From assembly GCA_036939975.1 (NCBI GenBank), contig JALLPB010001407.1:1-10072 (forward strand): a stretch of DNA of 10,072 nt, given 5' to 3'. This document shows, piece by piece, positions 1 through 7,619 of this stretch. The stretch's first letter is position 1, and each line of letters begins with the position of its first letter. Position numbers and translations under genes: made by a program. The DNA is from Cyclostephanos tholiformis (lineage: Eukaryota > Bacillariophyta > Thalassiosirophyceae > Thalassiosirales > Thalassiosiraceae). The notes beneath the pieces are model-generated. The model made no database searches, had not been told where the DNA came from, and worked only from the letters and a program-made list of their open reading frames with translations.

Positions 1-431
1 TCGCACAAACCGAATACACGAACGAACACTCGCGAACAAAACAAACCTTCGCACCAGTCATTTGTGTATTTGCGTATCTGTGCACCTGCTAAAAAAATCA
101 CAGCCTAAAACACAAGAAACTTTTTTTTGAAACACACGTACAGATATCAAGCACGATGAATGAAGACCCATTCAAAAAAAGGGGGGTAGTCGCAGCATGT
201 GAGATCTTTTCTCGGGTTCTTTTGTCCTCCAAATAATATTGGTTCCTACGTTAATTGTATTTTTGCCGAAGGACAAAACTCCAGAGCGATTAAGAGAGAA
301 AAAGTTGTTGGGCCGGGTTGGATTCACCCACTTCCGTGAAATGGATATATTTTATATTATTGCCCATCCGATCCAGCATCGACTCGTCCCCCCCCCCCCC
401 CCACCCCCGAAAGGGATAAAATGAGATTACG
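1..431. other. Leader/intergenic region upstream of the WDR53-like gene
   Basis: I see no supported gene here. The first ~120 bases are rich in CA/GAA-type simple sequence (repeated acgaac, aaacaca), followed by a T8 run near 121-128 and an A/G run near 175-186. AT-rich stretches at about 231-240 and 345-362 could serve as core promoter or 5' UTR, but no defined TATA or initiator element is convincing. A C15 tract lies at 388-402. An open frame through 239-424 owes its proline run to that C tract and does not resemble a protein. Confidence 0.5.
388..408. repeat. Poly-C tract (C15-A-C5)
   Basis: Fifteen consecutive C at 388-402, an A at 403, then five C. It lies about 25 bases before the WDR53 start codon, probably in the 5' UTR. 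It belongs to a set of unusually long G/C homopolymers in the left 2.5 kb of the window. Its exact length should be treated as uncertain. Confidence 0.9.
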
Positions 432-435
432 ATGA
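421..435 (+). promoter_or_regulatory. Minimal upstream ORF overlapping the WDR53 start codon
   Basis: An ATG at 421 opens a four-codon frame (ATG AGA TTA CGA) that stops at TGA 433-435. This stop overlaps the ATG of the main gene at 432-434 as ATGA. If the 5' UTR includes 421, ribosomes would meet this short frame first, so it could damp translation or feed reinitiation. The frame is seen directly; its function is inferred. Confidence 0.3.
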
Positions 436-2326
436 TACAGAAGCGCACGCTCAAGGGTCATCACAAGCCCGTCCTATGCCTTGCCCATTCCTCGGAGCGA
501 ATATTATCTCCCCCACCGTCGCCCCCACCGTCGTCATCAACGCGCCGCCGCGGCCCCGACGACGACATCGAGGACGAATGCTCATACGACCGCGACGATC
601 TCGACGTCGGAAATGACGCGAACGACGACGACGACATCATCATCGACGATGATGATCGCACTCGATGCGTCGTCCATCCGTGCCTCCTCCTCAGCGGCTC
701 GGAGGACGGCACCGCCCGTCTTTGGGATCTACGCGCCCGACGCGCGTCGTTGTGCATCGTCGTTCCCCGCGGCGGCGACGACGGTAACGACCACCGCGTC
801 GACGATGACGGAGGGATATCGTGCGTCGCATTCCACCCGTCGATGGACGTTATTGTCCCGACTAGCACGAAGGAGACGACCGATGCGACGACGAGGATGG
901 GCGGTGGGGGGGTGGGAGGAGGAGGAGGAGGACGCGACGACGACGACGACGACGACGACGGGGATCATGGGATGGACGGGCGGCGGGGCGGGGCGGGCGA
1001 GGAGGAGGACGTTACGTATCCCAACATCCTCGGCGGCGGCGCGTGCACGGCGTACGTCGCGGCCGGCGGTCGCGTTTACGCGTACGACCTTCGCATGACG
1101 TCGTCGACGTCGACGCATGCGCGCAGTCCGACGATCGTGCGTGCGCCCCACTTCGACCTGACGAACGCGTTCGGTTGCGTAGACGAGATCAATCAGCTAT
1201 CGTTCTCGTATCCGACGAGTATTCGCCGCAGCGGCGGACGAGGGGGGGGGGGAGGGGGGGGGGGACGTCGAGGAGTAGCTGGGAGGTCGAATGCGCGTCA
1301 ATACCTCCTGGCGACGGCGGACGATAACTGCGACGTTCGCGTCTTGTACGATCCGCCACATGCCCACACCGCCCCGGAGGAGGAGGGGCGCGGGGGCGAT
1401 GGCGACGATGATGTTGACAGCAAGCCGTCGATGCTGTTACTACGGCACGCGGAGGCGAAAACCATGGCGATCGCATCGTGCGCGGCATTCCGACCGCGTC
1501 ATCGTATCGACGGGTACGGCAACGACGCGCACGAGTACCTCGCCACGGCCGGGACGGATTGCACGGTGAAATTATGGGACGTCGTCGTCGGGGGGGGGGG
1601 AGGACGACGTCGTCGACGTCCGACGTCGGTCGTTACCATCGGACCTCGGTCGTTCGATAACGATCGTATCGACGATGCCGTTTCGTCCGTACGATTTTGC
1701 AATCCGCCGTACGTGCACTCGTTGTCGTGGAGTATGTCAGGACGATACCTCGCCGCGGGTGTTGGGGACGGATCGGTTATGATACTACGAGCCGTGGGAC
1801 ATCGCTTGGTCGAGATCGGACGGTACGGATCCGAGATCGGTGGACACGCGAGCGCCGTGGCGGCGGTGCGCTTCGCTAATTTCGGTCCCCGGTCGTCGTC
1901 GAAATGGACTAAGAGGGGCGGAGGGGGGGGGGCGGGGGGGGGGGGGGGAACGATGATGATCGACTGCTCATATCCGCGGGTAATGACGGTAACTTGATCT
2001 TCTGGGATCTGGGGTCGGACTTGGCGGGGAGCGGATCCTTGGATCCCAGGGTATACCTCGGAGGTTGTCTCTCGTCGTCGTCGTACTCCTCCTCCTCCTC
2101 GCCTCCGTTGGGGGAGAAGGGAGTGGACGAGGTCAACGACGGGATGGCCGGAATGGGGCTGGCCTCGCCGCCCTCCCCGCCGCGACCCGAGGTGCTATTC
2201 AAAATTGCCCATCGTCACAAGCCCAATTGGATCACGTGTGGCGGTACGAACGACGTCGACCTGCCGAAGTCGTTATTCGTGGCGGATACCACCAATGACA
2301 TCTCGGTGTATACGTTGCCACCGTAA
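432..2326 (+). CDS. WDR53: WDR53-like WD40 repeat protein, frameshifted in a poly-G tract
   Basis: Probable WDR53 orthologue, a seven-bladed WD40 scaffold; the human protein is a reported candidate substrate receptor of CUL4-DDB1 ubiquitin ligases. Visible WD units: LKGHHKPVLCLAHS at residues 7-20; LLLSGSEDGTARLWDLRARR at 85-104, carrying a WDxR (DDB1-binding type) signature; YVAAGGRVYAYDLR at 208-221; VDEINQLSFSY and LLATADDNCDVRVLYD; ATAGTDCTVKLWDV; LAAGVGDGSVMILRAVG; a GHASAVAAVRF unit. Past residue ~500 the frame enters Gly runs and stops at 1995. Another frame, joined within 1923-1948, continues LLISAGNDGNLIFWDL and ends LFVADTTNDISVYTLPP, matching the end of human WDR53 (ADQTSCISVYPL). 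Restored length is about 631 residues against ~358 in human; the excess is Gly/Asp/Ser low-complexity loops. ATG 432 is chosen because the first WD unit follows at once. One base lost in the G run, real or from sequencing, explains the break. Confidence 0.85.
933..961. repeat. (CGA)n trinucleotide run coding for poly-Asp
   Basis: About nine CGA/GAC units inside the WDR53-like gene, encoding an Asp run next to a Gly run at residues ~157-180. It is an expanded loop between WD blades. The same GAC/GTC-rich codon use recurs through the gene and also creates long open frames on the opposite strand. Confidence 0.8.
1242..1264. repeat. Poly-G tract (G11-A-G11) in the WDR53-like gene
   Basis: Two G11 runs separated by one A, coding for Gly residues ~271-278 in an inter-blade loop. 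The reading frame is kept across it: recognisable WD40 sequence lies on both sides in the same frame. It could fold as a G-quadruplex on the coding strand. Confidence 0.85.
1923..1948. repeat. Poly-G tract (G10-C-G15) at the WDR53 frame break
   Basis: Ten G, one C, then fifteen G. Upstream, WD40 sequence reads in the frame of ATG 432. Downstream, WD40 sequence reads in a frame displaced by one base (codons GAT at 1952, GGT AAT GAC at 1979). Both frames read Gly through the tract, so a one-base length error or polymorphism here is the simplest cause of the break. Confidence 0.85.
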
Positions 2327-2605
2327 GCGACTGACATATACGTATACATCGTATTAAACTCAAGAATATGACGCGTTATGTTAAGGAATCTACGTTTTTC
2401 GATTCGCCGTCTCGTCGATATCACTTTGGTTGCGGATGAGAGATGAAATCCCCCTTTCCCCCCCAATGCTATCCCCCCCCCCCCCCCCCATCGTCATAGC
2501 GCATCGCCACCGTACAAGGAAGGACCGAGAATCGAAAAAAAATCACCATCGACCATTCATCCATTCTCTTCCAAACGTGTATATCGTTATAATATAATAT
2601 AGTAC
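2327..2605. other. Convergent 3' intergenic region with C17 tract
   Basis: About 280 bases separate the stop codons of the WDR53-like gene and the small minus-strand gene. The region holds C7 at 2458-2464, a C17 tract at 2473-2489, and AT-rich runs near 2583-2601 that could serve the 3' end of the minus-strand transcript. I see no canonical AATAAA and no gene. Confidence 0.6.
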
Positions 2606-3150
2606 CTACAAAGCAGCAATCCCGATCCCCTCGTCGCCTCCTGCGCCAATCCCCGCGTCGTACTCGACATCGTCCAACACATTCTTCTTCTTCTTCTTCC
2701 TCTTAATCTTCCCCGTGCTGCCGGCGCTCTTCCTCTTCGTCGCCGCCGCCGCCGCCGACGACGTCTGCGCCCCCCCCCCTCCACCCCCCGCCCTCGCCCC
2801 ACCCTTCCTCTTGATCATTCTCTTATAGGCCCGTGCGGCATCCTCCTCCTCCATCACCCCGTACAGCACGCACCATTCCTGGGCCATTTCCGAATCGGGA
2901 CGCTGGCCGAGCAGGGTCTCGTAGAAGACCCGGCTATATACATAATAATATGCGAGGGAGACGTAAAAACACGGCGGGGTCGATGAGAGCGAGCGACGAA
3001 GAAAAATCGCGTGCCGAGATGAGTGGGATGGGGGGGCGGTGGGGGGGAATCGACGGGGTCGAACGCATATCATCGAACTCACTCGCCGTTGCCCGGCGTC
3101 GGGGTTGGGAACTTTTGACCCGGCTTCAGAGATGACGCTTCATCCGACAT
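2606..3150 (-). CDS. Conserved small protein with Lys-rich tail, two exons
   Basis: I cannot name this family. Exon 1 starts at ATG 3150-3148 and runs to 3083 (MSDEASSLKPGQKFPTPTPG...). A donor GTGAGT at 3082-3077 and an acceptor TATATAG ending at 2934 remove 149 bases, and exon 2 runs 2933-2609 with TAG at 2608-2606. The split codon becomes GAC, giving the junction PGNGDRVFYETLLGQRPDSE. The product is about 131 residues: a Pro/Gly-rich start, a compact core (FYETLL, PDSEMAQEWCVLYGV, residues ~24-50), a KRMIKRKG basic segment, Gly/Ala low complexity, a KIKRKKKKKN block resembling a nuclear/nucleolar signal, and an acidic end. Reading straight through the intron instead gives an unlikely Ser/Tyr-rich N-terminus. 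The gene converges on WDR53 and diverges from the LRR gene. Exon structure is inferred from sequence; nuclear location is a guess. Confidence 0.75.
2934..3082 (-). other. Predicted spliceosomal intron, 149 bp
   Basis: On the minus strand it begins GTGAGT (3082-3077), a near-consensus donor, and ends TATATAG (2940-2934) after a T-rich stretch. Removal leaves a phase-2 junction (GA + C = Asp) and an uninterrupted protein. The first in-frame TGA of exon 1 read-through lies inside the donor, so splicing is needed for the ATG at 3150 to reach exon 2. Confidence 0.75.
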
Positions 3151-3464
3151 GATATTATTTGTTCAATGGTAATGAGTCATGAGACGATGACGGCCTGTGA
3201 CCATGGACAGTAGATTAATTATTTTTGCTCTCAATATTGTATTGGACGCGCTAGGGTAAATAATACATTCAGTAATCATTTTAGAGGTGATGCCAGAGGA
3301 CAACAACATCTTGGAGTCTTTCGGTTGATTGACAATTATTGTTCAACAAATATCATGAAAAGACTTCGTTCGAGTTTGTGTCCGAGTCGGCATTACAACA
3401 TGTCCTTTTCGATTACGCCATTATTTAATGGTTATTTAATACCCCCCTAAACTACACACAGGAA
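3151..3464. promoter_or_regulatory. Divergent spacer, possible bidirectional promoter
   Basis: The 314 bases between the starts of the minus-strand small gene and the LRR gene are AT-rich. They include TGAGTCA near 3174-3180 (a bZIP/AP-1-like heptamer), an imperfect palindrome around ttgacaattattgttcaa near 3329-3346, and a direct repeat of ttatttaat at 3421-3440. The run cctaaactacacacag at 3446-3461, just before the LRR ATG, has the form of a branch point plus 3' splice site. No motif here is proven. Confidence 0.35.
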
Positions 3465-5546
3465 ATGTCGGACGTCATCGACGTCACGCACAAGCACGCC
3501 CTGCTCTCCCTCGTCCTCCAGAACGACGGGGGGAAAGGTGGAGGTTGGCTGGCTGACCGCAGGGGCTGGGATGTCACCTCGGACGTGCCAATCTGCGAGT
3601 GGGAGGGCGTCACTTGCGGCGGCGACCAGGAGAACAGTCCACGTGGCCCGATCAAGGAGCTGAGGCTACCGAATGCGGGCCTATCGGGGACCATCCCCAC
3701 CGATCTCGGCCTACTCGCGGACCTCGAGCACCTGTCGCTCTCGGGGAACATGTTGCGGGGATCCATACCGCGAGAATTATCCGACATGAAACGTCTGGTC
3801 ACATTAGACCTCACGGGATGCTTCCTCACCGGAACTCTCCCCCAGTCATTCGCGTCGACGTCGCTCACCAACCTCTTGCTCGCAAACAACGCCATATCCG
3901 GACGATTCTTCCATGAGGTCGATTCGCCGCATTTGCATTCTATCAGAGAAATCAGGATGGAGAATAACCTGCTGACGGGGACTATCCACGGACCCGCCCT
4001 GTCGAAGATGACGGAGCTCGTTTCGCTGTCTCTAAGCGACAACGATCTGAGCGGCCTCATTCCGGGCGGGGCACTCGGTTCGTTGCCCGCTCTGCGCTAC
4101 CTGTACCTCGATTCCAACAACCTCGTCGGTCCCCTGCCGAGCCAACTGGCCACCCAGGCGGGGGGAGCATCGATTCTGGAGCTATGGGTCCAGGACAACG
4201 CCCTTTCGGGAACGGTACCGGCATCCTACACGAAATTCGACGAGATGCACGATTTCTACATCGACGGCAACAAGCTCACGGGAGAGGTGCCGCAGGATTT
4301 GTGCGGGCCGGAGATAAATGCCGACTTCTTCACGAATGCGCCCACCAACGCCGAGAGGGATTACTGCGATTCGATCGCGTGTCCCGCCGGAACCGTGGCC
4401 CTTGAGGGGATGTACCCCTGCTCGCGGTGCCCCGGGGGGGAGGTGGCGCGTATCAAGAATCGATACATCGGACAGACGGGGGAGTGCTCCGACTACACGG
4501 AACGGGATGTCCTTCGGATATTCCACGGTGCCACGACCAAGGATGGGCCGTGGAGTGGCATTGACGACTGGGGCGACGAGTCGAGGCCGGTTTGCAACAT
4601 GACGGGGATAACGTGCGACGCCCACGGTCGCGTCACGTCTATATCCCTCAAGAATCGCGGACTGGTGGGTCACATCCCCGGCGAAGTTGGCGCATTGACC
4701 TTCCTTGAGAGCATGGACGTGTCAGACAACCGTCTAATGGGCCACATCCCTAGCGACCTCCGATGGACATCCATAACGCAACTTGACGTCTCGGGGAACA
4801 GGATGCGTGGTCTCATCCCCCCGTTGCTATGCCTCGTGGAGGAACTGAACGGAAACGGCAGGGACGGGGCGTTTTCTTGCGACAGGATCGCTTGTCCTCC
4901 CGGGACTTACAACTCGCTTGGGTATCACGCCGTCGACGGTGGCGAGGCGTGCAGGCCATGCTACGATGAGACGACGCCTTTCATAGGGCAGAAGACCTGC
5001 GGTAGGCCGCACAGGCCTCTTCTCGGCTTCGACTGGAAGAACGCGCAGATCGCGGGTGAGAGGCTCGGGGTGTCAGCAAAGATCTGCGTAGGGATTATTT
5101 TCAGCGTGCTGCTCATCCTCACGATCTTGTGCTGTATGTTATCGAGGAGTAAAAAGCTCTGGCGAAAGACGTATGAAGTATGGGCTTTGGATGAGGGTGA
5201 TACCTCAGTAATCCGCCCTGGCGAAAAGGAGAAGACCTACGAATATAGTGACAAGGGTAAGAATGAAGGGGGCGATGATCACAACGAGAAGTATTCATTT
5301 TCTTGTCAATACAGTCGAAAGGACACAGGGTTCAGAGATGGCGCTGTTTCCAATGGGGATGATACAGACGCGGAGAATAACTACCACGAGAGAGATGGGG
5401 AAAATTATGACCATAACAAAGACAAAGATGGCTATATGAGTCCGGCGACCGCTTGTGGCCTTCGCAGCGCCACGGATTTGATCAGTCATCATCAGCAAAT
5501 TTCCTTCAATAGGCGCGAAAAGTTAAGTAGGGTAGTTTGGACTTAA
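3465..5546 (+). CDS. LRR receptor-like membrane protein with two LRR/Cys modules
   Basis: Type I membrane LRR protein without a kinase; likely a surface recognition or adhesion protein of unknown ligand. Order: LRR N-cap (1-51, ending CEWEGVTC); LRR array 62-278 with plant-type repeats such as LSGTIPTDLGLLADLEHLSL; Cys module 1 (280-341, CDSIACPAGT...CSRC); second N-cap (342-384, CNMTGITC); short LRR array 388-455; Cys module 2 (456-512, CDRIACPPGT...CRPC); one transmembrane helix at 540-559 (ICVGIIFSVLLILTILCCML) followed by basic RSKK; and a hydrophilic, Asp/Glu/Asn-rich tail of ~134 residues. ATG 3465 starts directly at the N-cap, so the expected signal peptide is missing; an acceptor-like cacacag at 3455-3461 suggests an unseen upstream exon. 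The tail aligns with the paralogue at 8749 but stops ~100 residues earlier. The architecture is seen; the function is inferred. Confidence 0.85.
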   Translation: MSDVIDVTHKHALLSLVLQNDGGKGGGWLADRRGWDVTSDVPICEWEGVTCGGDQENSPRGPIKELRLPNAGLSGTIPTDLGLLADLEHLSLSGNMLRGSIPRELSDMKRLVTLDLTGCFLTGTLPQSFASTSLTNLLLANNAISGRFFHEVDSPHLHSIREIRMENNLLTGTIHGPALSKMTELVSLSLSDNDLSGLIPGGALGSLPALRYLYLDSNNLVGPLPSQLATQAGGASILELWVQDNALSGTVPASYTKFDEMHDFYIDGNKLTGEVPQDLCGPEINADFFTNAPTNAERDYCDSIACPAGTVALEGMYPCSRCPGGEVARIKNRYIGQTGECSDYTERDVLRIFHGATTKDGPWSGIDDWGDESRPVCNMTGITCDAHGRVTSISLKNRGLVGHIPGEVGALTFLESMDVSDNRLMGHIPSDLRWTSITQLDVSGNRMRGLIPPLLCLVEELNGNGRDGAFSCDRIACPPGTYNSLGYHAVDGGEACRPCYDETTPFIGQKTCGRPHRPLLGFDWKNAQIAGERLGVSAKICVGIIFSVLLILTILCCMLSRSKKLWRKTYEVWALDEGDTSVIRPGEKEKTYEYSDKGKNEGGDDHNEKYSFSCQYSRKDTGFRDGAVSNGDDTDAENNYHERDGENYDHNKDKDGYMSPATACGLRSATDLISHHQQISFNRREKLSRVVWT
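5083..5142 (+). other. Transmembrane helix segment of LRR protein 1
   Basis: It encodes residues ~540-559, twenty consecutive hydrophobic residues with three Cys, flanked by Lys on the inner side (SRSKKLWRK). This fits a single stop-transfer helix placing the LRR modules outside and the acidic tail in the cytosol. No second hydrophobic stretch is visible in the protein. Confidence 0.8.
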
Positions 5547-6073
5547 TGAAAAAGGAACATAGACAAATACTAGTAAGGCGAGGTAACACAAGAGGGTCTC
5601 ACTGGTGTTTCATTGGTGTTAGGCAGTCTCTAAGTTACGAAGTGTACACTAAAGCACATAAACAGCAGATAATCAGCATGTACTCTTGGTCATCGGAATT
5701 ATGTCACTACTATAATTTTCATTTGAGGCCAAGTAAGCGGCCAAATCTAATATCATGGTATCGGTTACACTCTGGTTCACTTCTGTTTAGCAGTAATTCA
5801 GACCTGGGAATGATTAACTTGAGTAAAGTGGGCTTCATGGCACAGGTGATCAATGCGAGCTGTGATTGTGAGCTGAAGGTTACACGGCGTGTGGAGGAGT
5901 CTCGGGTGAACTCTGTTTCGTGCCATGCTACTCTGTCTGTCAACAAGGCTGTGTCGCCGCATTGCTGGCTCCAACGCTTTGACTTTAACACGTTTATGAG
6001 TTTTTTTCAGGCTGTTTGGATGGCATGTTATGAAATCAAAATGGGCTGCATTGGTCCAACTTCAGGATATTAA
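5546..6073 (+). other. Open frame of doubtful coding status after the LRR gene
   Basis: An ATG overlapping the LRR stop codon (TAATG) opens a 175-codon frame to TAA 6071-6073. The sequence matches no family I know. It is rich in Ser, Arg, His and Cys without domain structure, and lies in the AT-richer repeat-bearing block. A short stretch, IGVRQSLS, resembles FGVRQLSS in the tail of the downstream LRR paralogue, so the first ~30 codons could be a frameshifted remnant of a longer LRR tail; that match is too short to rely on. It is most likely non-coding. Confidence 0.2.
5776..5813 (+). repeat. Dispersed repeat A, copy 1
   Basis: A ~38-base segment (ttcact...cagacctgggaatga) is repeated with a few changes and small indels at 6211-6248. 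The shared blocks are ttcactt, ctgtt, agcagt and ttcagacctggg. Confidence 0.6.
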
Positions 6074-6210
6074 CTAAATAAAAAAAGATCCATCTGCCTG
6101 TCACTGTGTTGTCCAAGGAGTGGTGAGACAAGGAAATCCCGAAAATACATGGTATTGGGGGACTTTTTGGAGAAGTGATCCCAAGGATTTCAGCATTGAC
6201 ACTCAAGTAA

Positions 6211-6248
6211 TTCACTTTTCTGTTCAGCAGTTTCAGACCTGGGTATGA
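6211..6248 (+). repeat. Dispersed repeat A, copy 2
   Basis: Second copy of the segment at 5776-5813, 435 bases downstream in the same orientation. It runs directly into repeat B copy 1. Confidence 0.6.
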
Positions 6249-6267
6249 GAGAAGAGGAATTCTCATT
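6245..6267 (+). repeat. Dispersed repeat B, copy 1 (inverted arms)
   Basis: The element is atgagagaagagg, three variable bases, then tctcatt. The outer six bases, atgaga and tctcat, are inverted complements. A second copy lies at 6465-6487, identical outside the three-base centre. Confidence 0.65.
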
Positions 6268-6360
6268 GAAATAACAATTTGACTGTTTTCTTTCCCGCCA
6301 CTGTCAATTTCAATCAGCATTGTAGGGACTCCCAATAATTAAAATTGAAAGCACGTAGAA

Positions 6361-6430
6361 TTGCAAACACAAATGAGAATTGCAAACATCAATGTAGGAA
6401 CAATATGATGAAATATGAAAATTGCAAACA
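6361..6430 (+). repeat. Three ttgcaaaca repeats
   Basis: The nonamer occurs at 6361-6369, 6380-6388 and 6422-6430, each preceded by A residues, with a degenerate fourth (atgcaaagg) near 6441. The region is AT-rich, non-coding and lies between the two copies of repeat B. Confidence 0.6.
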
Positions 6431-6464
6431 CATCTGAAAAATGCAAAGGGCACATTAAAGTCCC

Positions 6465-6487
6465 ATGAGAGAAGAGGTAGTCTCATT
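6465..6487 (+). repeat. Dispersed repeat B, copy 2 (inverted arms)
   Basis: Second copy of the 23-base element at 6245-6267, same orientation, 20 of 23 positions identical, differing only in the three-base centre (tag instead of aat). Confidence 0.65.
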
Positions 6488-6573
6488 AGAGTGTCCCAGC
6501 TTTTCACGATTTGTTGATGTTTGTCTGTCAATATGTTGGTTTTTTCATTTTTTTTCATCCATAGGAACGGTTG

Positions 6574-6645
6574 ACAGATCAACAGATTTGTGTGAATGTT
6601 GTGTACCATCCCAGCTCATCTGTTGTCGACTGTCTGTTGATCTGT
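6574..6645. repeat. 13-bp inverted repeat with 46-base loop
   Basis: acagatcaacaga at 6574-6586 is the exact reverse complement of tctgttgatctgt at 6633-6645. The unit is itself built from repeats of ctgttgat. It could be a terminal or subterminal piece of a small decayed element or a simple hairpin. No flanking target-site duplication is evident. Confidence 0.6.
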
Positions 6646-7619
6646 TGATTATATAAGATAGAATAGGTAGATACCCTAAATCTCTTGAGTGTTTTATTTT
6701 TGCATCAACACTTTGTCTTAGCATATCTTGATACTCCTAAAGCATGCACCTATGTTACTCTTTTGACTAATAAAATGTAACTCATCTCTGTTAGTCTGGC
6801 CTACTAATGTTGAGATTTCTGCCAATTACTCGGTGGTCTCAAATTTGGCCATGTAATACGGCCATCCATATATGCCAATGATGCTGAAGTTACACCCCAT
6901 TATGAGCCACTGATTACTGAGTAACAGCCCCCCACACACCCCCTACACAACAATGAACCAATTATTTTTGTCCTTATTGTACCAACCCCCATGACCCCCC
7001 CCATTCTTGCCGTGATGAATATCAGTGATGACAAAGAGAGAGGTGAGGATGATGATGCCAATATCCAATACAGATATCGTAGGTCTCGATGGAGGACACC
7101 ATATGAGTACTGGGGCTTGTGTTCACTCACCCTCACTCAGTTTATGGAGCAGGAGACTATCAGTACACTGAGGTGACTGTGCAGCGCGTCACCTACATTT
7201 TACAGCTCATTATTCTCCACCAAGCATCTATATCTCCTTATGCGAATTGATTACTTGCTGGAGTCGAATTGCAAGTATGGCGCCTACTGTTGCAATAGCT
7301 TGTGAAAAGGTTGAGAAAATCATTGCCGTAGTCAATCGGATGATTTTACTTGTGAGGTGGATATGGGCACATGGCAAAGTAGCTTTGCTTTATGCAGCGG
7401 ACCTAACTGTCTTTGTTCGTAGAAGGCATTGGTTTACACCACCTCAAAATAGGTGAATTGAGGATGAGCTTCACCAAGACTGCTAGACCTGATTTGGCCA
7501 GTATCCACATAATCTCTCTTGTCTGTATTATGAATGAGGGATTCCCAAACATTTGTTCTTATGACACTGAAAATATACGAGGCAGAAGAGTTTTTTAAAG
7601 GGTACAGCCTTTTACTGAG

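Noticed and set aside
239..424. Short plus-strand frame upstream of WDR53
   Set aside because: No family resemblance, proline run created by the C15 tract, and it ends immediately before the WDR53 start; better read as UTR.
461..1151. Long open frames on the minus strand and in other plus frames across the WDR53-like gene
   Set aside because: They are Arg/Ser/Val-rich by-products of GAC/GTC-biased, G-rich codons; only the WDR53 frame shows domain structure.
1885..1913. A mini-intron (gtcccc...actaag) as cause of the WDR53 frame change
   Set aside because: Under 30 bases, too short for a spliceosomal intron; a one-base change in the adjacent G run explains the shift more simply.
3452..4673. 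Minus-strand frames of 163 and 202 codons opposite LRR gene 1
   Set aside because: They are shadows of the GC-rich LRR coding frame and have no recognisable domain.
6036..6609. Two 99-codon minus-strand frames
   Set aside because: AT-rich, no motif, located across dispersed repeats; consistent with chance open frames.
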